The notes under the pieces are model-generated. The model was given only the letters and a program-made list of their open reading frames with translations. It searched no databases and had not been told where the DNA came from. Below are positions 23,700-37,400 of a stretch of 64,000 bases of DNA, one piece after another. The stretch lies in contig OY754331.1 of NCBI GenBank assembly GCA_963573305.1, positions 68,809,275-68,873,274 on the forward strand. Direction: 5' to 3'. Position numbers and translations under genes: made by a program. The DNA is from Pyrrhosoma nymphula. Lineage: Eukaryota > Arthropoda > Insecta > Odonata > Coenagrionidae. Each line of letters begins with the position of its first letter. Positions within the stretch are counted from its first letter, which is position 1.

Positions 23700-26600
23700 T
23701 ATCTTGATTGATAAGGCCGAAATTATATCTTGATCAGATGATGAAATTAGTTGGGTCGTAGCTGGTGGTACCTTTAAATACTCCCAGAGCATAATAAATT
23801 CAGTAAACTCTTTTGACTCCTCCATCACCTTCTACTACAGCTGTGGAGCAGTTTGAAGGGGGCAGTATCGCTCCGGGGAAACACCTGACCTTGAGTCACT
23901 CGTGAACTTGAAAATCTTCCTCACTCGGGAGAAAGACTCGTCTATTTATGAGGGTATATCGTTGTCATGGTCGCCACCAACTTCCAACAACCCCGGAAAA
24001 ATCGCCGATGCATTGGCCAACTATTTTAGAAGCGCGCCCTTTTCGAAAATTAGGAATTGGCAAAATTTCCAGCGGTCATCACGGCGGGCTTAAAACAGAC
24101 CATACGCGACACAGCTTAAAACAGAGACACGCTTTAGAGTAGTTGGGAAATCGGATGCCGCGCTCAATCATCGAGCCGGTTGATAACGATTCAACAAACT
24201 GTCTTTAATAGTCAAAATCATTGATCGGTTCACTGAACTTTTTCCTTCATTTTCTTATCTCAGATTCTGGTTAACGACCAAAACTTCCATCTTTCTCATG
24301 TAATTCCACTAACTTATTTTCAATCTTTAATTAAAAATTGTAGAAAATATTACTTACCTTTCGCGTAGAAAATAGGAAGTTTAGAAGACCTTTTCAAGAG
24401 GATCAATATCGTTTCAATGAGGGTTGGATGTAATCAAAGGCACAAAACTTAGCAGGCAAACATTTCTAAGCAAATTCGTCGAGGAACTTTGATTACGACA
24501 ATAAGTCACAATTCTATCCGTGGATAAATATTAAGAGGTCGGATGGTTACGTTCTGCCTCACCTGTGGAATCCATTTTTCATGATAAATATTAATGTATC
24601 GTCAGAAACATGTCAATTATATTTAGATAGTCCACTACAATCAAGCTGTGTTCGCGCTGTTCACCAATGTTCCACTCAACGTTCCAAGAATAAACTATTT
24701 CGCCTCCTATCACTGATTATTTGCGTCAGTAGATTCCTCAACAGAATTTTAGTTTTTTCCGGCTCGTAATTAAAGAAAACTTTTCCTCTATACTCATCTC
24801 CATATGAAACTCCTGCTACCCTAATCACCCAGTCTACTGCAATCGCTACTTAAACGATTTCCTTGGGAAAAAGAAGACATTAAGTAGCTGCATGTAAAAT
24901 ATTTATTATGATTCTGCAACTAGGTGGTTGTCATCATTTATTTTCTTTGTTCGTTTCCCATATGATCTTTTAACAGAAAGTGAGAATATGAAATATTGGT
25001 AGTGAATATATGTTTTTCACGTTACCAGCTTACGATAGTCTATCGATTGAAAGGGAAGGGGTTATCAAAAAATACAAAAATCAAACAATCAAGTTTAAGA
25101 AAAGGGAAATGAAGTTCAAGAAATGTTAGAAAATGTAGTTATGAATAATTTTAAACCGCAACTTATTTTCCAGACGATGAAGTTCTCACTAAGAAAAGGA
25201 TTTCGCCGAAGTTCCCGTCCAGTGCGACGATTTCGGTCAAATTAAATTCATTCATCAACCAAGAATAAATATATAAACAAATTTTCACGATGCACATCTC
25301 AATATTTTTCAGTCTTCCGCATAAAACAGCCCTAAACGGTCCGACGGAATGTCTTTCCAACTAGTCAGTTCACTCAATTTGCACAGGTACTAGTTAATCT
25401 GGAACAGAATTCCACAATATCTTCAAGACGATTTAATTTTTTTTTTATTCAGTCATTTATTACTTCTGATCAGCTTTTGGTTTCGGATTCACAACTCCGC
25501 ATTTGCAGCTCGCGGCAATGGACTTTTTTGAGTGCCGGGGAGACGGCGCGGTGTATTGGCGGAATAGCGGACACAGAAGGGCATGCTCAGTCTTTTCCAG
25601 AATGTTCCACCCTTTCCGTGGCGTGTGCGGATGAGCTTAAATGGCGCTGTCGTCGACGGCTGAAATCCCCGACCTGGTTAAATTACTTCTGATGAAAGGA
25701 GGAGCGCCATTACCGCCAATGGACTCAAAACCACCAGTTTCAACTGCATGAGCTCGGCTGCGGCGTCCATTAAAAATAAACCGAGTGCCCTGTGGGTGGG
25801 AGCCGTGTGAGAGCCCGGAGTGCACTGATTTGCCCTTGTTAACGCGATAATCAGACGGGTGAATTACATTCACGCAGGGGAGGTTATTGAAGGGAAGGCA
25901 CTCATTTCAAATCATTGAGACCCATGAATGGGCAGCGCTTATTTAGACCACGCTGCCTTCCTATTCATGCCTATATCCCTATATTGTATCTATGATTCAC
26001 CATAGGGTATCTCTGATAGCGTAAGTTATAAGCCATTTCAAATAAAGATATCCCCGGCTTTTACTCTGCGTGTTTATCATACATACTATCTTGGGTGATG
26101 GATTACTTATTTAACATTATAGAACCGTAGCGTCAAAAATACAGCAAATCATACGGCTGGTTGCACAAATATTTTTCTATGAGATTGACAGTTATGAGAT
26201 CCATTAAGTTATAGACCTCTTCACTAAATTCGGGTTACAGTAACTCTCGTTTTCATAGCTTATCCCCCAATAGTTATTGCTTGTAATTTTTGGTATAATG
26301 CCCTACCGTTGCATAAAATTTATGTATGCTTATCATATGCATACAATTGCTAATGCACAACGTAAATAGAATGATTAAATATACTCATCATCCATCAATT
26401 AATAACTCTATTATCGAGTAATTAAGCCTCCAAGCGGTTCATTACGCATCCAACATCTTGATTACTTATGTAGCTCATAACTCTATTCTTCCAGGTCAAA
26501 TAAGTTATGAGACAATTTATGAGATCGATCAATTTATCGAAAGTTTTTGGAACGCATATTGATCGAATGCTTCGACTCATTCCCATACCTGTATTGGATA

Positions 26601-28300
26601 CAGACGCATTGTTTCCGCGACCGGTAGTTAGAGGGGTGTAGTCTGCTAGCCAAATTATAACTAGCTTCTCTTTAACACGACCTAATATTTTACGTCACAG
26701 TCGATAGAACTTCCCCTACTCGAGTCCTCGTTCATGGTGATTAAGATAAACATTTTTGCTTCATACAGTTATCAACCATACTGCTGGTAGTTTTGATTTT
26801 TCAAAAAGTATCGATAATAAATTACGCGGAGTAATGAAACGAAGTTCGACGATTAAAATGGTATTTCACACAGTTGAACTTAAACAATTTTTCTTTTCAC
26901 TATTTCTCCTTTTCATTCGCAAGATAAAAATGACGACGATCCTGAAAGGAAAAGGTTCAACGTGTTCTTTCTTCCGCAATGATCGTGTAGTTCTCCCCTA
27001 TTTCGAGTTAAGATGAGATCTGAGCCGCATTAGAATACGTTTTGCTCTGGAAATAACCATTAGAACAACAACAATAATAATAATCTTTCCTTTTAACTTA
27101 CTTTTTCATGAGGCGCTAATTAAACGCAGTTACTGATAAGAGAGTTTCTCTGTCTCACGATTATGTTACGTGTAATTCATTTGCTATTCTTTCGGAAAGA
27201 GGATTTTATCTGTAAAGCGATTAGGTCCACTGTCATTCATCATAACCATTACAAATGTTTATCGTGGAAGTTCCTCATACCGCGCTATATTTACTTTAAT
27301 CACAGAATCCTGAAAAAGTAGTTTCTCAATGGCTCTGCAAGCCCCAAATAATGTTTGCTATGCCTGGGTTGCCCTTCTTAATCATCTAATCAAGCAAATA
27401 TTATAAATCCAAATAGGTAGTACGTGTACTAAGTAAATGAAAAGCTAGGAGTTTTTATGAAAAGTGGTCCCCAACTTTGAGCATGGGACAAATTATTTTA
27501 AAAGAATTGTACCGCACAACGCAAACGCAAAATCTGCTCAGAAAGTTAACCATAGTTTTAAAATACCCTTCTTGCCTTCCTTATCAGCCTTAAGAAACGG
27601 AAAAAGCCGTAGTAATGCTCATTCAATAACTTCAAGGAAGTCTTCTAAGTCTGATAAAAATTTTCTCTTGAGAAAATCAATACACCAAGGCGCAAAATAT
27701 TACGTATTTAACTAGATAAATTCTACCGTTGCGACATGTCCCAAGAGTTATAGACGCGCATGATTTTTTGGAAATTGTTATCATTCAGATTTTTAAAAAC
27801 AAAATTAATTAAATAGCAAAAACCATTACTATATTAGATGAGGTGGTTTCATTAAAAAAATATTAGTTGGGTCAAAATCAACGGGTTGGTTATTGCTTTC
27901 TCTGGAGCTCTCTCTTTCTTGCTTTGCAATAGTATGTTTTGATTTCGTGTCCTAGTATCCATTTTCAGTCTCTGGACACAGGCGAGGGTCACCGCCTGAT
28001 TTTGTTTCATTAACGATGAAGAATAAGCTAGGCTAACTGCCCCTCAATGCCGAGATACTTCCGCACGAGACTGGGTGATTATGGTATCTTTGGCTTCAGA
28101 AAGCCGACCAAAGCATTCCTCCTTAAGAGCCCTTACTTTTGAAATAACAAAGCCAATTTCTAAAAAATTATCGACATTAAATTTTGTTTCCGACCATGGT
28201 TTCAACAAATTATTGCCACTAAAAATGCCCCAATAAAAGGAAATCAGTTGTCGAGACCAAACTAAGTCATATTGGTTTTATTATCATGAACTCATTCCAA
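23700..28300. other. No gene seen
   Basis: There are only short open frames. Around 25480-25870 the composition is richer in G+C and open on both strands, without domain support. The rest is AT-rich intergenic DNA with no recognised element. Confidence 0.35.
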
Positions 28301-28332
28301 AGAGATATTTGTTATATTGGTTTCCGGGGGAG

Positions 28333-28522
28333 TTGGAGGGTGCATATTCCGGTTTCCGACTTTTATACCGTGTCATTCCACCTTGTGGACTATACTTCGC
28401 CAGCTAGCCGGCAGGCTTCGTTAACTGGGGCTGTAGAACCCCTAAAGGTAGCCGGCGAAACATTGTCCGCAAGATGGAAGGACGCGGCGGTAAAATCGGA
28501 AACAGGATGATCCACCCTCCAA
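28333..28522. mobile_element. Possible small inverted-repeat element
   Basis: TTGGAGGGTG at 28333 is inverted at 28513-28522 (CACCCTCCAA). Inward from both ends the sequence continues as imperfect inverted repeats (GGTTTCCGACTTTTA against its counterpart GTTTCCGATTTTA) for about 45 bp. No target duplication is evident. It could be a MITE of undetermined type. Confidence 0.4.
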
Positions 28523-28560
28523 AGAGATAGGCTTGAATGAGTCTCTTAACTATTTTTTTT

Positions 28561-29034
28561 AATTATTGGAACACATTTCACTTCAGTACATGTGTTTATG
28601 CGTTGGAGCTCACCATAAAGGCAGTAATGGAAATGATAAAAGAATTATATTTTTTCCTTAACTAAAACTAGAAAATGACTAAAGAGTTTTCGGCGCAGTA
28701 TTCGAAATGAAGACGAAATTATAGTGAAAATTGTTGTTTTCGATAATTGGACTCGGCGTGACTCATTGATATTTGTTAGCAACAATTGTAATAATAATAA
28801 ATGTATTATTTCGCGTTTAGAAGAAAATCTGTACATATGTAATCGAATTATTACGAAATAGATCTCATGTGCCATAAGGCTACGTGTTAAAATGGCATTG
28901 AGTTGCCAAATAAAAGGAAATCGGTATGATGCAATTCTTTTAATTTTCTATATGTAGATATACAACTAATGGGAACACGTATGCAAAGTTTCACGCAAAT
29001 ATGTACATTAACAAAAATCACTTCAACCACCTTA
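28561..29034 (+). mobile_element. TTAA-ended MITE, family 1, copy 2
   Basis: This matches 3847-4399 from the TTGGAACACATTTCA block through to the right terminus CTTCAACCACCTTA. The left terminus is missing. Compared with copy 1, this copy keeps the better right end, so together they define the element. Confidence 0.68.
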
Positions 29035-31426
29035 GGTTCTTTCTTTGGGAAAGCAGTCAACCATTATTCTCATAACATTTGCGTAGCTAACCAGCTTCAT
29101 TCTTAGGACTAACAGCATGTGAAGGAGATCCCTCAGTCAATTCACAGAAGAAACGAAGAGTGAACAGGTGCTCGCATGAAATTTTTCAATCTTTTCTCAT
29201 AAAGATATCAATAAAATGGAAATTTTAATGTCGCTCATCGGTGATGTACAAAAGGAAGAAGGTATGCACAGAAAGTCGGAAGAATTGTTAATATTCTATT
29301 TGTAACGGGCGATGAGGGTGCTACCTCGTAGGCTTAAGAATGCTTTATCGGAAGACCGTGATACCGGAAGTGACCTTTCTCATACTTCTGGATATCATTG
29401 AACACTTCAAGCAACTTCCGCATTTGGACAATTTCCTTGTGGCTTTAAACACATCTAAGTTCAAGGTGAGAGAGCCAGGCATGGCTGCACAGGGAAAAGA
29501 AATTTTGCTGTCTTTGCCATCACTCACGCGTGCCCTTCAAAGCGCATGATCGGTGACCGTCAACTTACGAATAATAGTACTTTACTAGATTAATCGTAAG
29601 ATTTACGGTACGAAACCGATTGTTTTCTGAAAATATTTCCTACGTCGTTACTCCACTACCGGATGAACGACTTGAAAATGGCTCTTCAAAGCCACAGTTC
29701 AAATTACAAGCCATTGCAATCAATTCAAACAGAGACTTTTAATAGAAATAACAATAAGCCGGATTTATTGGGGTGACATTGAGCCTAGTAAGTCTCCTAG
29801 CTGCCATCTAGCCCCTGATCAATGTACTTGATAGAAAATATAAAGAAATCAAAAAAGAAATATGCCAGAACAAAATATTAAGTACAGAGTAAAAGTACTA
29901 CATTCACGCTTTAACACCAAATGTTGTATATGACACCGTATCAACAATAAGTGTAAAAAATATACGTATGCACATTCGAAAAACTTATTAAAGAGATTAT
30001 TTTGAGGTGTCATGTGATGAGGTGTACTGTAATGACTTTTATCGGTGTATTACTAGGCTTACATCCTTTTTGAAAAAAACCTACTGCTGGAAAATATCCA
30101 CACAAGACGAAAAAATGGCAGTGTTCCACAATCCAATTGCCAGCATGCCATAGTCTTCTAACGTTGATATCATGAGTAGCTGCGCTTGACAGACTTTTGA
30201 AGTTGTCTGGTGTATTTAAGTGCCGAAATGGGAATTTTAATATACGAGTAAAGCTATTCATGACAGGAATCATTAACTTGAAAAATTTAGCCAGAAAGAT
30301 TTTACCGTAAAGAACAAGGAAATTTCTATAACGAATCAATAACTTCATCTTTCGGCAGGTCGATGGATACTTACCGGATAGGAAGCAATTGGTATGAAGT
30401 GAACAATAGAAAAAAAATTAATACAGTTTTGCGTCCTCGGTGTGGATTTTATTCTGCTCAGCAAAACGCTTCGAGGAAAGTTGATGGTGGCCAAAAACGT
30501 GAGGAGGTTCATGCAATTACTATTGGTTGACCGTTAGGCAAGCGAGGTGGAGGAAATGGGTCAGGTAAACAAGCAAACTCGTTCTACGGCGGCCGGCGAT
30601 CGAATCGGACGTGGGGAAACATATTTCGAAGTTGTGACTGCGTCCTTCTCGAAATAAGCACTCGACTTCGCGTCCTTGGATACCGATGCGATGGACTTCC
30701 GAGCCTTTGTGGATATTTTTTTTCCGCATTCTCATATAATAAATAATTTCTGTCCTGAATGCTCGCGATATCGAAAGTTGCATTCGCTGATTCATTTGGA
30801 CGTAGGGGATATCATTGCATATCCTAACGTTCTAACATCAGAGCCGAGAGGCTCTCTGGCGCCAAGAGGTAATAACTAATTTTTCATTCCCAAAAGTTGG
30901 TGAATCAATCTTTTTGAAGTCTTTTTAACTCCATATTAACTACAACGTTACATACTCCAATTTGTAAGGCTGTGAAATGCTAGATTTCCATTTTTCACTT
31001 CCAGACTAATGGAATGAAGTGCCAACTGTACCAATTTACATACCTAATTTTGATGGACGATGTCCAGAGCGTGTATTGGCACTAATCACAATCTATTTTT
31101 CAATCTATTGATCATTAAAAAAACTGATATTAATCTCAGTCTCTGACCACGTTAAAATTACACATCATTCTACGATATTTTGCGAGCAAGATCAGTTTGT
31201 TAGTACCATCGCAAGGCGTCAAAATTAACCTCGGAAAATTAGTGCAAGTATGTGTGCCAGTAAAATCTAACATAATTGTTCTTCTTCTCTCAGCCGAGTG
31301 CATGAGCATAAATGATACGGGAACTAATAATAATTTTTTTTCGACAAATAATTCACTGTAGCCGTAGGTACTATTTTTCACTATCCGAACGCCACAGTTA
31401 AAAAAATTAACTTGATTTTCTTATCC
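29035..31426. other. No gene seen
   Basis: Open frames of 90-112 codons on the minus strand at 30010-30348 and 30520-30795 have no recognisable domain, and no splice evidence was found. Confidence 0.35.
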
Positions 31427-31434
31427 CCTTACAC

Positions 31435-31630
31435 CAGCGGTTCCCAAACTGGGGGTCGCGACCCCCAGGGGGGTCGCGGGCCGTTCGGAAAGGGGTCGCG
31501 AGATGAGGATTGTAATTTCTTTAAAAACAATATAATTTGAATGCACACATTGTTTGTTATTTTTAGGGGGTCGCGACTAAAACGTATGGGCTAAAATTGG
31601 TCGCGGAAAGAAAAAGTTTGGGAACCGCTG
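31435..31630. mobile_element. hAT MITE, 196 bp, perfect TIRs and perfect 8-bp target duplication
   Basis: The termini are a perfect 16-bp inverted repeat, CAGCGGTTCCCAAACT and AGTTTGGGAACCGCTG. The flanks are CCTTACAC at 31427-31434 and CCTTACAC at 31631-31638, an exact 8-bp duplication as expected for hAT transposition. Several GGGTCGCG motifs sit just inside both ends. The element is non-coding. The ends resemble the widespread hAT end type beginning CAGNGGTTCCCAA. Confidence 0.9.
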
Positions 31631-31731
31631 CCTTACACTAAGGAATTTGTTTTTCTTCAGGATCTGTGATCAGGATTTTTAGAAAGTGTCACGCATTAAC
31701 TCATCCAAAAATTGTCCTACGTCAACGTGGT

Positions 31732-31768
31732 ACCCTCCAGACTCAAGGTGGTGTGGCAGAGGGTGACT
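31732..31768 (-). mobile_element. Possible LINE tail remnant
   Basis: ACTCAAGGTGGTGTGGCAGAGGGTG resembles the minus-strand LINE tail module at 12375-12435. It is too short and diverged to be certain. Confidence 0.25.
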
Positions 31769-31769
31769 G

Positions 31770-33340
31770 CACGATCAGGCATTCACTATACGTCAAACAA
31801 TGTCATGCTATTATTATTAGATATGTTATTAAGTATACTATTATGCTAAATTAAGTAACGTACGTGGAAAGAGATTTGACTCGCAATACGGCTGCTAACC
31901 ATCATTCTACCCTTGCGGAATATAGACAGAACTCATATACGACTGGGACCATTTGTTAGATTTCAGTCATACATATATGCTAACATTAATACACAATTAC
32001 ATTCAAATAAAACTTTCATATTAATTAGAATCTCACGAAGACACTGAAAAATGAATAAAACTAACAAAATAAAATAACAATGAGCATAAAATCAACGCTA
32101 CCTTTCGTTATCATTAGCATTATTGGCAGCATCGATCATAGGTCCCTAACGGTAAGCGACGACAAAGAACGACTACATTTTAAATCTGTCTGTCCTGCAA
32201 TATATCACTATATAATTTTATCCATGTTATTGAACCTACCATGGTAGCACGGGATTAAAAAACAACATGTTCCTTACGTCTTCGGATAAGTAACTCGATA
32301 CAAATTTACTACTGCAGGGAGCAAGTGCTGAGGTGAAACATTCATTTTGTATCCCAATTGTAGCTTTTTTGCGACATCGTTCGCTTATCATACTCTCAAA
32401 AGAGTGGAATGCGTTTAAAAATACCCGAATCAAACGAAAATTACACGTGGGGCAGAGGCCATGAGAATGTATTTTTAGCCAGGGGACTCAGGAGCGGCCT
32501 AGGTCACGGATCGCGCAAGGCCGCGGCAAGTCCAGACGCTCTAAAATCCTTTTGTTTCTCACTCTTTCTCTTTCCTTTACCCAATCTCATTATTGACTAC
32601 GTAAAGCGAGGCGGCCAACAGTGGCATTTGTTGTAATTATCTTCTGCGCATTCCGCCATGTTCTTATTAAGTTCCATCCCGTCCTGTCGACAGTTTAGTA
32701 GTGGTGAACAGTGGCAAAAAAATGGCTTTTTAATGAGTAAAAATAACTCCAATGTGATATCTTGCTTGAGAATCATATCTTATTCGGATTTTTTAGTCAA
32801 ATCCAAAATTGATGGACTCCAACCAGAGTTCAACAAAAAAATGGAAAAAGAAAAACGCTTGGTGTTTAAGTACGTGCTTTGGTATGGATTGGTAAAATAG
32901 TTTTGCAATATTTCCCTCACGTAAACAAGACACATCAGAATAAAATGTCTCTGTTAAAAGTTGTCGGATTTGTAGATTTTAGAGTATCATCTTAAAATTG
33001 GAATTGCCTCATTTTCTTCTTGCCCACAGATCATTTCTATAAGATAGGTTCAAATGAAATACTTAACTATTTTTCTTCTGCGCCACTTTCAAACATGTAT
33101 GATTCGTCAAAAATCACAGAGCGCCCGGGAAAGATTATATAAGCTTTCGCGCCTATGGAACTGTCTAACAGTATGGGGGTTGCGCGCAACAATCATTGCA
33201 TGGAGTAGCATGCGGAGAAACTAATTTGGCCTCTCTGTAAGGAACTCTGAGACTTCACTCTCTTCCCGCACACCATAGCGTCGCCTCATCCACCGCTGTC
33301 ATCTCATTCACAATCCGTCGTTAAGGTGCAGCTGCTTTGG
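31770..33340. other. No gene seen
   Basis: AT-rich spacer with opposed short frames. A TATATAAG motif lies at about 33137-33144 and is followed by GC-rich sequence, but no initiator or exon can be tied to it. Confidence 0.35.
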
Positions 33341-33354
33341 AGTCCATCCACGTT

Positions 33355-33486
33355 TCTATGTGCCTCCCTCCCCCCTCTTCCCCCCCTCTCTCCTCCTCAC
33401 CGCTGCGTCCTCATCTGTCCTCCAAACGCATCCAATTTCCTCCTCTCAATCCACCTCCCAACTCCATCCCCTCCCCCCCCCCACTC
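33355..33486. repeat. Pyrimidine-rich low-complexity tract
   Basis: The plus strand is almost entirely C and T for about 130 bp with several C-runs. This keeps two frames open and creates artefactual proline-rich ORFs. It is low-complexity sequence, not a gene. Confidence 0.7.
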
Positions 33487-33726
33487 GAATACAATTCAAG
33501 GGAACCAAAGGGGTTTTATAAGGTCAAACTCAAAGGGAACGCTATGGTTTGGATCACGTCGCGTATCGAATCGGTTCTCAGAGAGAAATTTCATTATTTA
33601 CCCGGTTAAATCTAATCAGGATTGGGCTGTTGAAATCAAAATCACCTAGTTATCTCTTTAAATAGGAATTCCGTCCTTCTGGTGTCCAGAAATCATTTTG
33701 TTAGTTATGTCCGAATGAATTAAATG

Positions 33727-33788
33727 TGCACTACCCTGTGAGCCGCCGCAGAGACGTGCGGCAGGGAGTGTTAGGACACCAGCCAAGA
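33727..33788 (-). mobile_element. LINE 3' tail fragment, minus strand
   Basis: The minus strand reads GGCTGGTGTCCTAACACTCC, then CTGCCGCACG and GCGGCGGCTCACAGG. This matches 18148-18205 (GGCTGGTGTCCTAACACCCC and onward). It is the closest relative in the window of the 16.7-kb LINE. Confidence 0.68.
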
Positions 33789-33842
33789 AAATGGGAGAGG
33801 ATAGGGGAAAGGAAAAGGGAGATGACAAGGGGGAATTTTATA

Positions 33843-34355
33843 TTAAGGTAGTTTGAGCGATATATCATTTGACATAAAACTCGATGAATCTGGCCACATA
33901 ATAAAGAAAAATATCTCATCTTTTCAAAGGTGCCAAAATATCAGCCATTTACCGTATTACATTTCGAGATATTTGCCAAGGAATAGGAGGCGTTTTCCAT
34001 GGGATATAGTACGTCTACGCGCTCCAAACAGAATTTACTTAAAAAATGAGAAAGTTGTAACGCATAGAGCGCATCTTAAATTTGACGGTGGGTAGTTCGT
34101 GTACTTTCTAAGCTGAGAATACTTCTAGAAAAATCGCAACAAAAAAACTTTTGTTGTGAAGGCGTTTTCACCGTACGGCGTGAAAACAATTTGTAAAGTT
34201 AAAGGCCTATGTATGCATATTTATTTAATTACTCGGAATTTTAGTCATAAAACAATATTTTTGCATCACTAATTTTTGCTTCTTACAGCTGCCGAAATTA
34301 AAAAATAAAATTCGAATATTATGACAGGAGAAAAATCTCGCTCAAGCCACGTTAA
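33843..34355 (-). mobile_element. TTAA-ended MITE, family 2, full-length copy
   Basis: The left end is TTAAGGTAGTTTGAGCGATAT. The right end, inverted, is TTAACGTGGCTTGAGCGAGAT. The element is about 513 bp. The right half is the reverse complement of 23479-23697. The ends are similar to those of family 1 (TTAAGGTGG), so the two families are probably mobilised by related machinery. It is non-coding. Confidence 0.62.
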
Positions 34356-34359
34356 CGCA

Positions 34360-34410
34360 GCCTCGAAAACAGAGCGTAACACCTCTTGGTGCTACGCTCT
34401 GCTTTTGTAA
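34360..34410. repeat. Short hairpin
   Basis: CAGAGCGTA and TACGCTCTG are inverted copies about 15 bp apart within 34370-34405. It sits next to the right end of the family 2 MITE. No function is seen. Confidence 0.45.
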
Positions 34411-37400
34411 ATCACTAATGGAAGGCGGAAAGAAGGATATTTTAATGTAAATATCAGTTCGGCAGTGTATCTCTATTATTTTTTACGCTTCTTTCGGTTC
34501 TAGAGATGTAGCGTGGGGTTAAAATTAATACTCTCTGTGCAATCCTGAAACTCCCTTGCATTGAATTTTTCGAGTTCACCTAGTCCTTCCATCACCAGTG
34601 TTCCACTAACTGGCAAAAAAATCACTATTATACAAGGGTTAAGAATTAGCTTTGACGGTTCAATATAACCTCAGCAGTTGGAGTACACAAAACTCAAATC
34701 TACTAATAGTACTCGAATCTGAGACTGAAGGCCTAGACACTTTTTCACCTGAATTGACGATTTATTGCTAGCTTAGACACGTGAGAAATTGAGGAGGCTT
34801 CTGCTTAACTTGGAGCCTCATAAGAATATTCGGATTTTCCGTCTGCTGATGACTTTTATGGCTTCGACTTAAGTAGAAAATATATTTTTTGCGTTTCTGT
34901 ATTGGGCGTACACCTCGAGCGAAGGCTGTTGACGCCATGGCATGAAATGTTAGCCCTTCACTTTTCATATTCCTACGTACATCCATTATTTTCCCTCGGG
35001 TATGATTACAATCCCGTAATACCCTTAGCTCTTTCCCTGTTTTAGTCTGAACCAATTTTCACCCGTGGACTTGTTTTTTTAGACTTACTTATTCGACCTC
35101 GCGACCTCGAAAATATCCTATTATTTCTGTGAGTCAAGGGTTCATATTGAACTATAAACGATGGGTGAATGGCACAACTTCCAAATCGCAAAACTGCTTA
35201 TTGTGAGATTGATTGGTAAATTCAGGGCCGGTTTTATAACCCGCGAAACCCTACACGGATACTATACCTTTATCTTTTGTTGCGTGTGTTTTTTTATCTT
35301 TTAATTAGAATTATTTTATAATATATGTATCACAATAATCTCTATGGTTTTGCAGTTTTATTTCTTTTCACTGATGTATTTTACGCAAAGGGGAGTGGGC
35401 CTTCACAAACACTTGGAGGTCCTGGCTAAATTATTTTGTTTTTGTTGAATTATTGCTCAATGCAATAAGGGATAAAATAAATTAGAGACTGCTTCATCAT
35501 TTCAATATTTGAGTATATGGAACATAACTGCTTTTCCATCTTGAATGAGTTATTGATTCGTCGTTGCACTGTGCTGGAAATAGGACCAGAAAGAAGTTTC
35601 TACAATAACTCAATACCGTTTACAAAACGAGCAAAGGAAATGTTAATAGTAAAGACGCATGATTCCTTGAAAAATAACATATTTTTGGAGAATAAATACA
35701 GTGTTTCTTGAGTTGCATGTTTAGGGCTATAGTCCTAAAGATTTGCACAGCCCACTACATTAATTTTGGTACATTTTGTACTCCCGCAGATTAGATTTAA
35801 GTTGGAATCACTCAAACGATCAACAACATCTATCTAAATAGCTTCGATTTCAACATATGCGCTATATCGCCAGTGCTATTTGGTGAGTCAAGAAAAATAA
35901 GACGAAAAGAATGCTTTTGAGGTAATACAAGTATGTGCGCCCGAGTGGTGTTTGTTCAGCGACGAGCATAAAGATCGTCACGGTAAACATTTACTCATGC
36001 TGCTCACAGCCGTGAGGGCAAACATGGGCAAGCGGATGGCCAGTAATACCCTGGACATCGCTGACGTGTTTATTCAATGGGGAAATTTCTCTGTTTCGTC
36101 ATTTAAAAAAATCCACCCTTCTACTAAGGAGTCTGAAATCATCGATATTTTATCTGCGACGAAAAAATAGAGGAGTATATATAATTTATTTTTTTCAGTA
36201 ACTGTCTATGTGCTGGTTCCGTTGCAATGTCTGTAGAAATATCTAGCTCCATATTCTTCGGAATTGAACTCTTCATGTAAAGCTTAACTAGATTGATATC
36301 TATTAGCTTTGTGTTTCAATGGCACCTTGGACTTCTTCTAACGTCGTACATAAATCAGGAATTAACTGCTTCCGTCAAATCAACTCTAAGGGGATTTAAG
36401 GGCTCTTGCCATGAACAATAATTTTTTAATCTCAAGCCTTAATTTGGCAGTCTATATACCGCTGGCATTTTTTAGTCTGCTTGCGGACAAGGCTTGTGCT
36501 TTCTCGCAGTTTGACGCTGCAATTGGCACTTTTCCCCACCAATTCGAGGAAATGTTGCTCATTATTTTAATTAGTTAATTCCAGTTTACCCCATGTATTC
36601 AGTTAACTTTTGTTTATTTTAGTTAACAACAAGTGCATAGTCGAGGACATGGACTGAAGAAGAAGAGTGGCACGCGTTATTGATAAAAAACGATCCGCCC
36701 AAGATGGCTATCCCGCGAAATTTGTCCAGAAACATCGCGTGCAATGAATGCTTTTTTATGAATCATTTTTGGGTTTACACATATGTTGATAAACCGTCCG
36801 TGAAAAAAAATCTCCACGAAACACAAACTCTCAGTAAACAGCTAGTTAACTCAAAGGCTACGTTATCTTGCGGTTAAAGTTAATCAGACATTATAAAACT
36901 GAGCCTCAATGTGGCCGAGTTCCTACTTGTGGTTTCATATACTACTGTATTTTTCTCTAGAAAACCATGCCATGATAAAACAACTTCGTTTCGCCGCGCC
37001 GTGGCATTCATTCCGTGAGGACGACTTATTTTCCACGGTGATCGCTATTTCTCGTTCAGCTTCGTCTGCTTGTGCGGTTAGGGGAAAAAAACAATATCAT
37101 GTGCGCTCCGCGCAACCAGCGTAATATGACGATTGCGTGCGAGTAAAACTCTTCCCCCCTCCCGCTGTCCGCTTCCGTCGCTGAACTTGAGGTCTCGAAG
37201 AATTTTATTTTTCTCGGACGGGCGGTATGTAGCTTAACGCGAGGGTATTCCGCAGAGCACGCAATGGAGTCCGAGATCGACATCATCTAATTGTAAGTCC
37301 ACGGTAAGCAGCTTCCCCGAACGTCCAGACCGTCGCGTCGTCGGGGACACAGGGCAAACTTCTGTTCATTGAGACGATTGGAGATTTTCCATTTAAGGTG

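Noticed and set aside
33137..33170. TATATAAG as a TATA box
   Set aside because: No initiator, exon or open frame can be tied to it. Such motifs are frequent in AT-rich DNA.
33326..33649. Proline-rich 107- and 90-codon frames
   Set aside because: They are produced by the pyrimidine-rich low-complexity tract and are open in two frames at once.
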